This document shows, piece after piece, positions 9,091 through 17,885 of a stretch of 64,000 nt of DNA. The stretch spans positions 124,001-188,000 of the forward strand of contig NZ_JAUOPC010000006.1 in assembly GCF_030546805.1 (NCBI RefSeq), given 5' to 3'. This DNA is from Cyclobacterium sp. 1_MG-2023 (GTDB lineage Bacteria; Bacteroidota; Bacteroidia; Cytophagales; Cyclobacteriaceae). The position numbers and the translations under genes are program-made. Within the stretch, counting starts at the first letter, position 1. Each line of letters starts with the position of its first letter. The notes under the pieces were generated by a model. It ran no database searches and was not told the origin of the DNA. It saw only the letters and a list, made by a program, of their open reading frames with translations.

Positions 9091-9121
9091 TTTGTAAAGC
9101 ACCCAAATTTTAATAACTTTG
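9091..9121 (+). promoter_or_regulatory. Complete Bacteroidota promoter (TTTG-N19-TAACTTTG) for the FkbM gene
   Basis: A -33 box TTTG at 9091-9094 and a -7 box TAACTTTG at 9114-9121 are separated by exactly 19 nt, the consensus spacing for this phylum. The ATG at 9126 begins 4 nt after the -7 box, so transcription would start at or next to the start codon, giving a leaderless mRNA. Confidence 0.65.
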
Positions 9122-9125
9122 ATTG

Positions 9126-9965
9126 ATGCACAAAAATCATTCACTAATATCCTTAAAGCGAAAACTACAGCAGCAATACAAGTCTTTACGGTTCAACTTA
9201 AGTGCCTCTAATAATCTTGCTTTCATTGGGTTTTACAAATACTTTTATAATCCGAAGGAGGGAAGCCTAAGTGATTTTCTGAACCTATACTCCCAATCTA
9301 AAAAAAATAACTTTACGGTTATTCAGATCGGTGCCAATGATGGTATTACACATGATCCCATTCATAAGTTTATAAAAAGAGACAATTGGAAGGGTGTTTT
9401 GCTAGAACCTCAACCGGGAGTATACCATCAATATCTTAAAAAAATTTATGTAAAAAATAAGGGAATCAATACCCTATGTGCCGCCATAGGGGAAAAAGAC
9501 GGTTGCCAACCCATCTATAAAATTGGATTCTCAGACATGAGATGGGCAACAGGGCTTACCTCTTTTTCAAAGGAAAAAGTCCTCAAAGCATTTGAGGATG
9601 GAATAGTTGCCTCAAACTGTAAAAAATTTGGAATTGCAATACCCAAAGACAAAAGCCAATGGGTAAGCTCTGAAGATGTTAGGGTAATCTCACCAAAAAC
9701 ACTATTGGATAAATATTCCCTTTCAAAGATAGACCTTTTGCAAATTGATGCGGAGGGTTACGACTTAGAGGTTATCCGCATCTTTGACATTCCCAAAACT
9801 CAACCTGAAGCCATCATTTTTGAAAACGTTGGTCTCAATAACAGCGATTACAATTCCTGCTTAAGAATTTTAAGAGAAAACCACTATAGCATCAGAAAGT
9901 TTGGCCCAAATACACTGGCACTTAAAGAACCCATTGACGATATGTTCCAAAAATTCTTTCATTGA
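9126..9965 (+). CDS. FkbM-family SAM-dependent methyltransferase
   Basis: 279-residue methyltransferase. The SAM-binding motif I is VIQIGANDG near residue 63, followed by WKGVLLEPQPGVY (acidic ribose-binding residue) and later LDKYSLSKIDLLQIDAEGYDLEVI, the typical post-I and motif II arrangement of FkbM enzymes. Members O-methylate sugars or polyketide-type hydroxyls, and here a glycan substrate is suggested by the next gene. I take ATG 9126 rather than the in-frame TTG at 9123. The stop TGA overlaps the start of the glycosyltransferase by one base, so the two are translationally coupled. Confidence 0.82.
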   Translation: MHKNHSLISLKRKLQQQYKSLRFNLSASNNLAFIGFYKYFYNPKEGSLSDFLNLYSQSKKNNFTVIQIGANDGITHDPIHKFIKRDNWKGVLLEPQPGVYHQYLKKIYVKNKGINTLCAAIGEKDGCQPIYKIGFSDMRWATGLTSFSKEKVLKAFEDGIVASNCKKFGIAIPKDKSQWVSSEDVRVISPKTLLDKYSLSKIDLLQIDAEGYDLEVIRIFDIPKTQPEAIIFENVGLNNSDYNSCLRILRENHYSIRKFGPNTLALKEPIDDMFQKFFH

Positions 9966-10744
9966 TGACTAAAGCACTGGTATCCATTGTGATTCCCTGT
10001 TATAATCAGGGCAAATATCTTGAAGAAACGGTTCAATCTGTTTTGGCTTCCTCTTATAAACCCTTAGAAATTATTATTGTAAATGATGGATCGAAGGACA
10101 ATTCCTTGACAATTGCCCATCAACTGGCAGAAAAACATAGCGAAATAAAGGTGATAGACCAAGAAAATGGGGGAGTTGCCAAAGCCAGAAATAAGGGGAT
10201 AAGGGCGGCTAAGGGAAGCTATATCCTACCCTTGGATGGAGATGATCTTATCTCACCCGATTACCTGGAAAAAAGTGTGGAAACATTGAGTAGCAGTCCC
10301 AATGTAAAAGTTGTTTATTGCCAAGCTGTCAAATTCAATGAAAGCGGCCAAAAACCCTGGAAGTTAAAACCCTTTAGTCGTAATCAACTGGCCAGAGACA
10401 ATATGATCTTTGTCGCTGCTTTGTTCCGGAAGTCAGATTTTCTTGAAATTGGCGGTTTTTCTGAGGACATGAGCATGGGACGTGAAGATTGGGAGTTCTG
10501 GATCAAAATGCTAAAAAACGGAGGGGACGTCATCCAACTCCCATTTATAGGTTTTTACTATCGATTGACACCCACAAGTAAACGCAAGAAAACAGGCACC
10601 AATCAAAAGAAGAGAGAAAGGATTGCTTACCTAAATGCCCATCATAGGTCTTTCTTTGAACAAGAATTAAATGGTCCCCTTAGGTTTCAGCGCACCTGGT
10701 CAAAACCCTACAATACCCTTTTAAAATGGTTGGGGAAACTATAG
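9965..10744 (+). CDS. Glycosyltransferase family 2
   Basis: 259-residue GT-A fold transferase, probably cytoplasmic, using a nucleotide-sugar donor. The N-terminal strand VSIVIPCYNQGKYLEETVQS and IIVNDGSKDNSL are classic GT2 signatures. The metal-binding DXD-type motif is LPLDGDDLISPDYLE, and a late GREDWEFWIKML motif corresponds to the acceptor/catalytic-base region. There is no membrane anchor. Its ATG lies in a TGATG overlap with the FkbM stop, so both are probably made together and act on the same surface glycan. A wider polysaccharide locus is not present on either side. Confidence 0.88.
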   Translation: MTKALVSIVIPCYNQGKYLEETVQSVLASSYKPLEIIIVNDGSKDNSLTIAHQLAEKHSEIKVIDQENGGVAKARNKGIRAAKGSYILPLDGDDLISPDYLEKSVETLSSSPNVKVVYCQAVKFNESGQKPWKLKPFSRNQLARDNMIFVAALFRKSDFLEIGGFSEDMSMGREDWEFWIKMLKNGGDVIQLPFIGFYYRLTPTSKRKKTGTNQKKRERIAYLNAHHRSFFEQELNGPLRFQRTWSKPYNTLLKWLGKL

Positions 10745-11119
10745 GATATCTTAATTATTAGACCAAAATATAGAGGCTACCTCTATTAAAAGCCTTCCCT
10801 TATGAATGGCCTAAACTGGGATTGAGTAATAGGATTTCCGTTGTTTCCTGGAATTGTTGCAATCATAGGGTAATCAGGCCGGTTGGAGATTTTAGGATAG
10901 CGATACTATGGTTAAATATCCAATCACCAGCAAAGTACACCAATTCCCCATTTGAATAGCAGCATGCGCAAATAAACGACATTCATAAAAGATAATTTGT
11001 AATAACGACATCAAATCACCGCAAAAAGTACATGCTATTAAAGAGACCATTAAAACTTACTGTTATTTTTGGATTCAAGAGAAATAATATTAAATTAAGG
11101 TGACTTTGAACCCAAACCC
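10745..11119 (+). other. Intergenic region of 375 nt, no gene recognised
   Basis: I see no convincing ORF. A perfect 7-bp hairpin with a 3-nt loop (ATAGAGG-CTA-CCTCTAT, 10770-10786) lies just after the glycosyltransferase stop but has no T-run, so it is at best a weak terminator or a 3'-end stabilising element. The remaining sequence is AT-rich and probably contains the promoter of the next gene, which I could not place. Confidence 0.4.
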
Positions 11120-11494
11120 ATGAAAGAAAAAATCAATTTTACCCTCCACAGCATAAGCCTAATCCTTATTTTAGGGCTCCTTGCTTGGTATTTTATAGGT
11201 ACCGGAATTACTGCAGCTACTGCGTTTACCTATATGATCATGGTTTTAATCGTTGTTGAAATTACCAGTTTGGCCTTGATCAGCAGTACTTATCCGGAAA
11301 GCCATACCTCATTTAAAATTGGAATCATTGCAGCCTTATTTATCCTTTTTGGTATTAAAACAATGATGCCCTCTTTTTTCATTCCAATTTCCGTAACCCT
11401 GATTACCATTAATTTTCTCTATAACTTTTATAGCAACAATAAACGGAGAAAGGGTGCTTTTAAGCGAAGGAAGAACAAAACTGCTCGTTTCTAA
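11120..11494 (+). CDS. Small multi-pass membrane protein, function unknown
   Basis: 124 residues. Four hydrophobic stretches are visible: about 8-29 (ISLILILGLLAWYFIGTG), 32-54 (TAFTYMIMVLIVVEITSLAL), 66-83 (IGIIAALFILFGIKTM) and 86-104 (FFIPISVTLITINFLYNFY). A strongly basic C-terminus (KRRKGAFKRRKNK) is probably cytoplasmic. No family motif is recognised. It stands alone between two gene-poor stretches. Coding status is supported by the ATG start and well-formed helices with a positive tail. Confidence 0.6.
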   Translation: MKEKINFTLHSISLILILGLLAWYFIGTGITAATAFTYMIMVLIVVEITSLALISSTYPESHTSFKIGIIAALFILFGIKTMMPSFFIPISVTLITINFLYNFYSNNKRRKGAFKRRKNKTARF

Positions 11495-11968
11495 TATTTC
11501 TTCTTTCTACTTTCATTTAAAAAATGGTAGGGCTGCAATGGCTAAAAGTAAACAAGCATCTTTTATAGCTGATTCTAGTGCCTGCCGAAACCTGATTTCA
11601 CTCTTTTCAACTTACTTTGGCTTAAAACCATTGATCGTTTTCAAAACAACTACTGTTCGAAACCGATCAGTAAAATCAATATATTACCCACATTATCAAC
11701 TACTTATATTTTTAAATAATTTTTTTTTTACACTATTTTTTAAAAGTTCAATACAAGCTTTTATGGTAAAATAATGAACGGTGCTTTAACAAAGAACCGT
11801 ACGATTGTCCGCTTTTGATACAACTTATCCTAATCTACCTGATTTTTTAAGGTTGCATAGGCATTTAAATAAGTTGCTATTGGGTTAAAGGAAGGACTGC
11901 TTTCTTCGATTTGGTACGTGCTTGGCAATAATCGAGAAAACAACAAAACCTCTAAACTACACAATATC
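11495..11968 (+). other. Gene-poor stretch of 474 nt
   Basis: AT-rich DNA with a frame at 11454-11774 that overlaps the previous gene and gives a protein without recognisable features; I do not accept it as a gene. An imperfect inverted repeat (TGATCGTTT near 11633 against AAACCGATCA near 11661) is present. The downstream part must hold the promoter of the secreted protein at 11969. Nothing else is recognised. Confidence 0.35.
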
Positions 11969-12532
11969 ATGAAAGCATTAGCAACAATAATTCTCGTATT
12001 TGGAATGTCCTATTCAAGTTTTGCATGGGATAAAAGCCTAAAGGAAGTTTCCTCCGTAGAAACACAAGAACAAAGGTTTATCATTAAATTAGCTGACTCC
12101 ATAGGAAAAGTCCGAATCAGCATTTATGATAAGAATAATATAATCATAAGCAGGAACTTTTTCACAGTGGAAGGTCCTCAAAATATTCCTTTCAATTTAA
12201 GCAGTGTCCCTGAGGGACAGTACAGAGTAAAGCTTGAAACCAAAGAGGATGCAAGAAGCTTTGAAATAAACAGCTTTAAAAAAGCAGAAAAGAAACTGAT
12301 GGCTTATGCCAAACCTATCGATGAGAAAAGCTTCAATCTTAAGGTACTAGGCCTAACAGATCCGGGCACAGAAGTCACTATTTTTAGAACAGATCACAAG
12401 GTGCTTTTGAAAGACAAAATTCAAGAAGAAGGTGGCTTTTCGAAAAATTATAAACTTAAGTTTTTAGAACTTCACCAGATATATGTAAAAGTAGAAAATG
12501 AAGGAAAAAAGAAATTCTTGTATTTCGATTGA
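11969..12532 (+). CDS. Secreted protein with Ig-like/beta-sandwich domain, function unknown
   Basis: 187 residues from the ATG at 11969. The longer frame from GTG 11918 is rejected because a clear signal peptide starts at this ATG (MKALATIILVFGMSYSSFAW, cleavage after about residue 19). The mature part includes KVRISIYDKNNIIISRNFF and PEGQYRVKLETKEDAR, a pattern common in Bacteroidota T9SS-type C-terminal and DUF3244-like beta-sandwich domains. It ends without a lipid anchor or T9SS sorting motif that I can identify. A shared bidirectional terminator separates it from the convergent thioredoxin gene. Confidence 0.6.
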   Translation: MKALATIILVFGMSYSSFAWDKSLKEVSSVETQEQRFIIKLADSIGKVRISIYDKNNIIISRNFFTVEGPQNIPFNLSSVPEGQYRVKLETKEDARSFEINSFKKAEKKLMAYAKPIDEKSFNLKVLGLTDPGTEVTIFRTDHKVLLKDKIQEEGGFSKNYKLKFLELHQIYVKVENEGKKKFLYFD

Positions 12533-12553
12533 AAAAAATAAGTGCAATAAAAA

Positions 12554-12590
12554 GCAAAAGCCTTCCCATACACAGGAAGGCTTTTGCACT
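12554..12590. terminator. Bidirectional terminator between convergent genes
   Basis: GCAAAAGCCTTCC (12554-12566) pairs perfectly with GGAAGGCTTTTGC (12575-12587) across an 8-nt loop. The A-run and T-run inside the stem work in both directions, so it can end both the 11969 gene and the convergent TlpA-like gene. Confidence 0.8.
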
Positions 12591-12635
12591 ACAGCTATAA
12601 TGCTACAATACCGGCTAGCTCCATCATTTTGGTAT

Positions 12636-13103
12636 TTATCGATAGGCTGCAATTAGCTCCTTGAATTTCTTTTCACTCATAAGGCCTGTATGAAAATGCT
12701 TGGTGCCATCAGCAGCAACAAACAAAGTAGCCGGAATGGCTCCTGACCAATCTTTCTCCAATTGCCTCTTCCAGTTTTTTTGTTCTTTTTCACTGAGCAA
12801 CCAAACCGGTGATATTATCTCCAATTTTTCAATAAAAGCCTCTACCCGCTCCGGTTTTCTATCGTCGTCTATGGACACAAATACCAGCTTGGTGTTTTCC
12901 ATATTTTTTACAGCAGCTTCAAAGTAGGGCATTTCCTTGATGCAAGGTGCACACCATGTGGCCCAGAAATTATAGATCCTCAATTCATCTGACTTCGTCT
13001 CAATTTTATTTTTAAAATCATTATAGTCCAAAGTAAGCATGGGCTCTGGGTTATTGAAGCCTAGCCCTATGATGATTAACAATACTTTAATATTTATGAA
13101 CAT
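12636..13103 (-). CDS. TlpA/ResA-like thiol-disulfide oxidoreductase
   Basis: 155-residue thioredoxin-fold protein. The N-terminal hydrophobic stretch (INIKVLLIIIGLGF) is a signal peptide or anchor placing the domain in the periplasm. The active site is NFWATWCAPCIKEMP with the CAPC dithiol, and the cis-Pro region is SGAIPATLFVAADG. Such proteins reduce periplasmic disulfides, for example in cytochrome c maturation. Its start lies 20 nt downstream of the stop of the TIM-barrel gene on the same strand, so the two form an operon. Confidence 0.83.
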   Translation of the reverse strand: MFINIKVLLIIIGLGFNNPEPMLTLDYNDFKNKIETKSDELRIYNFWATWCAPCIKEMPYFEAAVKNMENTKLVFVSIDDDRKPERVEAFIEKLEIISPVWLLSEKEQKNWKRQLEKDWSGAIPATLFVAADGTKHFHTGLMSEKKFKELIAAYR

Positions 13104-13123
13104 AAAATTCTACTTTTTTTAAA

Positions 13124-13972
13124 TCAATTGTTTAAAGCCTGGTTGATATAATAAACGGACTGTGGAATTTGGGCCACCGACTTTGAAGACTCATCCTCAA
13201 TTATCAAAAATTGAGTGCCTCCTTTTTTCGCTTGCAAAATAATATTTTTAATGTCAATATCGCCTTTTCCAAGCACCACATTCGATTCTACATCGCCTGT
13301 CCCATCGCTACTTCCCGGGGTTCCCTTCTTTCTGTCTTTTAAATGTAACAATGGGAATTTGTCAGGATGCGCTTTCAAAATTGCCAAAGGGTCTCCTCCA
13401 CCCATTTTTACCCAAAACACATCCATTTCAAACTTAAAATCTGTGGCATTGTCCAGCATATAGTCAAAAAGTGTTCCCTCGCCCTGGGGCTTAAATTCAT
13501 AGCCATGTGGGTGATAGCAAAATGTTAATCCCTCTTCTTTTGCCCTTTTGCCAAATTCATTAAAAAGCTCAGTCGCTTCTTTTGCTTTTTCAAGGTCAAA
13601 TTCTCCATTATGTGTAATCCAAAAAGTTACTATGTACTTGGCACCAAAATCTTTGGCCTTTTTTATTACTGCTTCAGGATCATTGATCAGCTCATCATAG
13701 GCCCCACCCACGCTTATCATTTGAAGGTTATATTTTTCCAGGAGGGCTTTGTATTTTTTATCACTCATTTCATAGGTACTTCCCCCCTCAATATAACGGA
13801 TGCCCCATTGCTGGATAAGTTCATGATTCCTTTCAACATCCAATTTCATTTGCTCCCTTAAACTATAAAGTTGTAGTCCAATCTCTTGAGCTTTAGAAGT
13901 CATTACAAGTGAAAGAGCGGCAAATATGCCAACGAGCAGTAGTAAGTTTAAGTTTTTCATGGGGTTTATCAT
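13124..13972 (-). CDS. Secreted sugar phosphate isomerase/epimerase-like TIM-barrel protein
   Basis: 282 residues with a signal peptide (MKNLNLLLLVGIFAALSLVM..SKAQ), placing it in the periplasm. The mature part begins EIGLQLYSLREQMKLDV and continues with TIM-barrel strands of the xylose isomerase-like AP-endonuclease 2 family: YIEGGSTYEMSD, KYIVTFWITHNGEFD, LTFCYHPHGYEF and KFEMDVFWVKMGGGDP. The His and acidic residues (YHPH, EMDVFW, LHLKDR, IIEDE) are likely metal ligands. The substrate is unknown, and in Bacteroidota such proteins often handle sugar derivatives. Translation may start at 13972 or at the second ATG (13960), which gives the cleaner signal peptide. Confidence 0.8.
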   Translation of the reverse strand: MINPMKNLNLLLLVGIFAALSLVMTSKAQEIGLQLYSLREQMKLDVERNHELIQQWGIRYIEGGSTYEMSDKKYKALLEKYNLQMISVGGAYDELINDPEAVIKKAKDFGAKYIVTFWITHNGEFDLEKAKEATELFNEFGKRAKEEGLTFCYHPHGYEFKPQGEGTLFDYMLDNATDFKFEMDVFWVKMGGGDPLAILKAHPDKFPLLHLKDRKKGTPGSSDGTGDVESNVVLGKGDIDIKNIILQAKKGGTQFLIIEDESSKSVAQIPQSVYYINQALNN

Positions 13973-14052
13973 TATAAACTAAAATAATAAAATCCCCGCA
14001 GACATACAAAAAAATAAAAAATTAAGGCAGTAGATTAAGAGAAAGTCTCCAA

Positions 14053-14415
14053 TCAATCCTCTTTAAAAGTATCTAATACATACAGAAATATATTAAGAGA
14101 AAGTGTAGAAGTTTCCTCATTTGCAGTGTTATTTTTCACGCCATCCGCCTTCTTTTCTTGGAATAAAATTTCTTTTGATTGAGAGGATTTTTGAATCAAT
14201 TCATTATCGTATCCAATGAAGCGGTTTTTATTATTTTCCGAATTTTCTCCTTGAATTATTTCAGTCTTCTTCAAAGTCGCTTTTTGTTGCACATAATTGT
14301 AAACGTTACCGTCTTCTTTTTGTGAAAAAGTTTCTCCGGATAAAAAGCAGAAAAATAAGGCCCCAAGAATAAAAGGCTTACTGGAAAGAATCCGAATATT
14401 ATTTTGACAAATCAT
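14053..14415 (-). CDS. Small secreted protein, function unknown
   Basis: 120 residues from the ATG at 14415. A longer frame to 14508 exists, but the inner ATG gives a normal signal peptide (MICQNNIRIL..FILGALFFCFLSGETFSQ). The mature part is polar and rich in Lys, Glu, Asn and Gln, with no family motif, and ends LSLNIFLYVLDTFKED. It is divergent from murF-alr and 80 nt upstream of the TIM-barrel gene on the same strand. Evidence of coding is moderate. Confidence 0.45.
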   Translation of the reverse strand: MICQNNIRILSSKPFILGALFFCFLSGETFSQKEDGNVYNYVQQKATLKKTEIIQGENSENNKNRFIGYDNELIQKSSQSKEILFQEKKADGVKNNTANEETSTLSLNIFLYVLDTFKED

Positions 14416-14503
14416 GATTTTGTTCGTAAAAGGGCGAAGAAAGACTTCAATTAACTGTTTATAAATCAATAATAAACAATTATTTATTCTTATACAAATG
14501 AAA

Positions 14504-14538
14504 AACAAGGCCTTAAGCCAGTCCTATAAAGCCTTGTT
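14504..14538. promoter_or_regulatory. Hairpin in the divergent region before murF-alr
   Basis: AACAAGGC (14504-14511) pairs with GCCTTGTT (14531-14538) across a 19-nt loop. There is no T-run, so it is not a standard terminator. It lies between two divergent genes and could be an operator or chance. Confidence 0.25.
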
Positions 14539-14588
14539 AAAGAATTTTATTATTTGTACTAAACAATCTTAGCTAAAAATTTAAGTTC

Positions 14589-14596
14589 TAAATTTG
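14589..14596 (+). promoter_or_regulatory. -7 promoter element (TAAATTTG) of murF-alr
   Basis: Exact TAnnTTTG match 36 nt upstream of the ATG at 14633, a normal leader length. The only clear TTTG upstream (14553-14556) is 32 nt away, further than the usual 19-21 nt. Confidence 0.4.
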
Positions 14597-14632
14597 TTGA
14601 ATTTCCAATTGCTTAACCCAGCCGAAAAGACA

Positions 14633-17104
14633 ATGCAAACGATCAATTTCTCTCAATTCGCTTCAAACAATGGCAGCCAATTTATCCATGGCAGTCCTGA
14701 TGACAGCATTCTTTTTGCGGTAATTGATTCCAGAAAAATTCACGCCGGAAAAGAAACCCTTTTTATTGCACTGCAGGGATCGAGACATGCCGGGTGGGAA
14801 TTTGCACAAGATGCTTATACCAAAGGTGTGCGAAACTTCGTCTTGCCCAATCACTGTCCTAGCCCTCTCTTAAAAAAGCTGAAGAATGCCAATATCCTGC
14901 TTTCTACTGCTCCCCTTAAAGAATTACAACAACTGGCAAAAATCAACCGAGAAGCCTTTGCTGGAGCTGTTATTGGAATTACCGGAAGCAATGGGAAGAC
15001 CATAGTTAAGGAATGGTTGGCCCAGGTATTGTCAGCCAAATATAATTTATGGAAAAGCCCCAAAAGTTACAATAGTCAAATTGGCGTAGCACTTTCAGCG
15101 TTGGGAATAAATCCTCAACACCAACTTGCCATACTTGAAGCGGGGATTTCTGCTCCCAATGAGATGAAGGCATTAAGGGAGATCATTCAGCCACAACTAG
15201 GCATTTTTACCAATATTGGAAGTGCCCATGACGAGAATTTTAAGGATACAGCATCAAAGATCATTGAAAAGTGCAGGCTTTTTAAGGAGGTCAAATTCTT
15301 GGTCTACAATAAGGATCAGGAGTTGGTAAATAACCACTTAACTTCAACTTTTGACCCTTCTGTACTCATTAGTTGGTCTGACAAGCCCGGTGCTGATTAT
15401 GTCCTGTCGGTTAAGTCTCATAGGAATGGCACCAAGATTTACATGATGGGCAAAGACCTGCAAACTTTTACATTTTATACTTCATTCAGAGACAAGGCCT
15501 CTCTAGAAAACCTGAGGCATGTAATCACCGCTGCCCTTAGTCTGGGGATGGAACCTGCTATGATTCAGCAAGGACTGGAACTGCTACATGCTGTTGACAT
15601 GAGGCTTACCCTAAAGTCCGGTCTAAACGGCTGCAAACTGATTGATGACAGTTATAACAATGACCTTGCAGGACTGGAATTGGCCTTAGAGTTTATGAGC
15701 CAACAAGTCACTACAAGTGGCCGAAAGATGCTTATTCTATCAGAAATTCAACAAGATGGAGATGTGGCTACCACTTTTAAAAAAATAGCCTGGCTGCTAG
15801 GCCAGTATGAGATAGACCTCTTTATTGGTGTTGGAAAAGGGTTTGAAGAATCCAAGGCCTTGTTTCCTTGTGAAAGCAGGTGCTATGACGATACCAACTC
15901 ACTCTTAGATGGCCTGGAAACCTTGTCCCTTGCCAATGACTTGGTCCTCATCAAAGGGGCTAGGGTTTATAAATTTGAGCGCATCGTCCAAAAACTAGAA
16001 GCCCTCGCCCATGAAACCATTTTAGAAATCAACTTAAATGCGCTCCGCCACAATTTTATGCATTACCGCCAAAAAATTAAAGCAGGAACCAAGATCATGG
16101 TGATGGTTAAGGCTTTTGCTTATGGAGGAGGAGCAGCTGAAATCGCTAACTACTTACAAGAAATTGGGGCTGATTACTTGTCTGTAGCCTATACTGATGA
16201 AGGAATTTTCCTTAGAAACAATGGCATCAGCCTACCAATCATGGTAATGAACCCTGGAAGTTTTCATATGGATTTGCTTCAAACGCATGCTTTGGAGCCG
16301 GTAGTTTATAACCTACAACAGCTTAGGTCCTTGTCTGCCAGCATAGGAGATTATTCCGGAGAACTTCCTGTTCATTTGGAATTTGATACCGGTATGCGAA
16401 GACTAGGAATGACAGAAGAGGACCTTGATGAAGCCATTGCTATTCTACAAGAAGCTAAAAAAATAAAAGTCGCCGGGATTTTCACCCATTTGGCCGGAGC
16501 TGATGAAGCCATCCATAAAGATTACACCCTAACCCAGCTTGCTTCTTTTGGAAAATGGAGTAAAAAATTAATGGATAGTACCGGTTGCCGACCTTTGAGG
16601 CATTGCCTCAATTCAGCAGGTATCATACGTTATCCGGAATATGCCCATGATATGGTAAGATTAGGGATTGGCTTATATGGCATAGAAGTCAATCAAATGG
16701 AACAAAATAAATTAGAACCGGCCATGGTCCTGAAAACAGTGGTGTCTCAGGTAAAAACACTTGCCAAAGGAGAAACGATTGGCTATGGAAGAGTTGGGCA
16801 AATGAAAACAGAAGGCGAAGTGGCAACATTGGCCATAGGTTATGCAGATGGCTATGACAGGAGGTTTAGCAATGGAAATGCTGAGGTTTTAATTAAAGGT
16901 AAATTGGTGCCTATCATTGGCAATGTTTGCATGGACATGTGTATGGCTGATGTTACCGGTTTAAATGTATGTGTGGGAGATGAGGCCATACTCTTCGGTG
17001 AGCAACCTACTATCATAGACCTTGCCGGTAAAATAGGGACCATACCTTATGAATTGCTCACAGGGATTGGCCCAAGAGTAAAGCGACAGTACGTTCTTGA
17101 CTAA
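14633..17104 (+). CDS. Bifunctional MurF (UDP-MurNAc-tripeptide:D-Ala-D-Ala ligase) / alanine racemase
   Basis: 823 residues, two cytoplasmic peptidoglycan-precursor enzymes in one chain. Residues about 1-455 are MurF: N-terminal AVIDSRKIHAGKETLFIALQG, ATP-loop VIGITGSNGKTIVKEWLAQ, AILEAGISAPNEM, and IDDSYNNDLAGLELAL. Residues about 460-823 are alanine racemase: EINLNALRHNFMHYR, the PLP-lysine segment MVMVKAFAYGGGAAEIANYL, FDTGMRRLGM, HCLNSAG, RLGIGLYG, and the C-terminal beta domain with TIGYGRVGQM and NVCMDMCMADVTG. The racemase makes D-Ala, which after D-Ala-D-Ala ligation is the MurF substrate. The fusion is usual in Bacteroidota. ATG 14633 is preferred over the in-frame TTG at 14594, which lies inside the -7 box. 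Confidence 0.94.
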   Translation: MQTINFSQFASNNGSQFIHGSPDDSILFAVIDSRKIHAGKETLFIALQGSRHAGWEFAQDAYTKGVRNFVLPNHCPSPLLKKLKNANILLSTAPLKELQQLAKINREAFAGAVIGITGSNGKTIVKEWLAQVLSAKYNLWKSPKSYNSQIGVALSALGINPQHQLAILEAGISAPNEMKALREIIQPQLGIFTNIGSAHDENFKDTASKIIEKCRLFKEVKFLVYNKDQELVNNHLTSTFDPSVLISWSDKPGADYVLSVKSHRNGTKIYMMGKDLQTFTFYTSFRDKASLENLRHVITAALSLGMEPAMIQQGLELLHAVDMRLTLKSGLNGCKLIDDSYNNDLAGLELALEFMSQQVTTSGRKMLILSEIQQDGDVATTFKKIAWLLGQYEIDLFIGVGKGFEESKALFPCESRCYDDTNSLLDGLETLSLANDLVLIKGARVYKFERIVQKLEALAHETILEINLNALRHNFMHYRQKIKAGTKIMVMVKAFAYGGGAAEIANYLQEIGADYLSVAYTDEGIFLRNNGISLPIMVMNPGSFHMDLLQTHALEPVVYNLQQLRSLSASIGDYSGELPVHLEFDTGMRRLGMTEEDLDEAIAILQEAKKIKVAGIFTHLAGADEAIHKDYTLTQLASFGKWSKKLMDSTGCRPLRHCLNSAGIIRYPEYAHDMVRLGIGLYGIEVNQMEQNKLEPAMVLKTVVSQVKTLAKGETIGYGRVGQMKTEGEVATLAIGYADGYDRRFSNGNAEVLIKGKLVPIIGNVCMDMCMADVTGLNVCVGDEAILFGEQPTIIDLAGKIGTIPYELLTGIGPRVKRQYVLD

Positions 17105-17166
17105 GACCTTATCCAAATTCAGCATAATTTGGCCTGAAATTGGATAATATTTTGTTACTTTGTCTT

Positions 17167-17174
17167 TAATTTTG
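17167..17174 (+). promoter_or_regulatory. -7 promoter element (TAATTTTG) upstream of the lipoprotein/Wzi pair
   Basis: Exact TAnnTTTG match 23 nt before the ATG at 17198. No consensus-spaced TTTG -33 box is evident. Confidence 0.35.
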
Positions 17175-17197
17175 GAGCCTTTTGTACCCATTACTTA

Positions 17198-17878
17198 ATG
17201 AAGGATAACTCATTGACATTTAACTTTTCGGTTTTTCGAAAACAAGCCTTAGGATTCATTGTTTTAATTGCGGCATGTTGTTTTTCATGTGAAGACATTC
17301 TCCGGGAAGAGATGATGGTATACAACAACGATTTCTCTAAAGCTGACCTTGCAAATTTTGAAAATGGAAAATTATTCATCTTTGAAGGGGATACGGTACT
17401 AGGATACTACCATGATGATGAAGTTCGCTTAAGGCTGGATAATTTACCGGCTCACAATACCATTAAAATAACTTTGGAGATTCTGCTCCACGATAGCTGG
17501 GATGGCAATCCGGACAATGTCGGAGGCCCCGATTATTGGTATTTAAAACTGGATGATCAATCCATTGTACGTACCACTTTTTCGAATTCTCTATGCGAAT
17601 CTACCTTTTGTTTATACCAGTCCTATCCTGACAATTACCCAAGATTCAATGACCCAAAAACAGGAGCCCTACGTACGGATTTGCCAGGAAGATGCCAGTA
17701 TATTAATGTAGAGGGCTGGACAAGTCTTTATCGGATCACCAAGTTAATTAACCATACAGACGGGCAATTGTCAATTGCAATAGGAGACGAACTGAAGCAG
17801 GAAAACACCCCTGAGCCCGTATGTGACGAAAGTTGGTCTGTAGCGAGTATTCAAGTGAGCACCTTGACCATAAATTGA
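17198..17878 (+). CDS. Putative lipoprotein, function unknown
   Basis: 226 residues. The N-terminus FIVLIAACCFSCEDILREE is a lipoprotein signal with a lipobox-like AACCFSC. The mature part is rich in aromatic and acidic residues and contains a pattern suggesting a calcium-binding or carbohydrate-binding beta-sandwich (ITLEILLHDSWDGN, GPDYWYLKLDDQ), plus several cysteines (CESTFC, GRCQY, PVCDE) that could form disulfides. No named family is recognised. Its stop is 7 nt before the Wzi-like gene, so the two are probably co-expressed, and it may be a surface partner of that outer-membrane protein. Confidence 0.6.
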   Translation: MKDNSLTFNFSVFRKQALGFIVLIAACCFSCEDILREEMMVYNNDFSKADLANFENGKLFIFEGDTVLGYYHDDEVRLRLDNLPAHNTIKITLEILLHDSWDGNPDNVGGPDYWYLKLDDQSIVRTTFSNSLCESTFCLYQSYPDNYPRFNDPKTGALRTDLPGRCQYINVEGWTSLYRITKLINHTDGQLSIAIGDELKQENTPEPVCDESWSVASIQVSTLTIN

Positions 17879-17885
17879 TGCCGGA

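Noticed and set aside
9126-10744. A polysaccharide or capsule locus
   Set aside because: Only two glycan genes are present, flanked by housekeeping genes; the Wzi-like gene is 8 kb away and not linked.
11454-11774. 106-codon frame after the small membrane protein
   Set aside because: It starts inside the previous gene, has no recognisable family and a composition typical of untranslated AT-rich DNA.
14594-14632. TTG start for murF-alr at 14594
   Set aside because: The codon lies in the -7 promoter box and the ATG at 14633 gives the family N-terminus.
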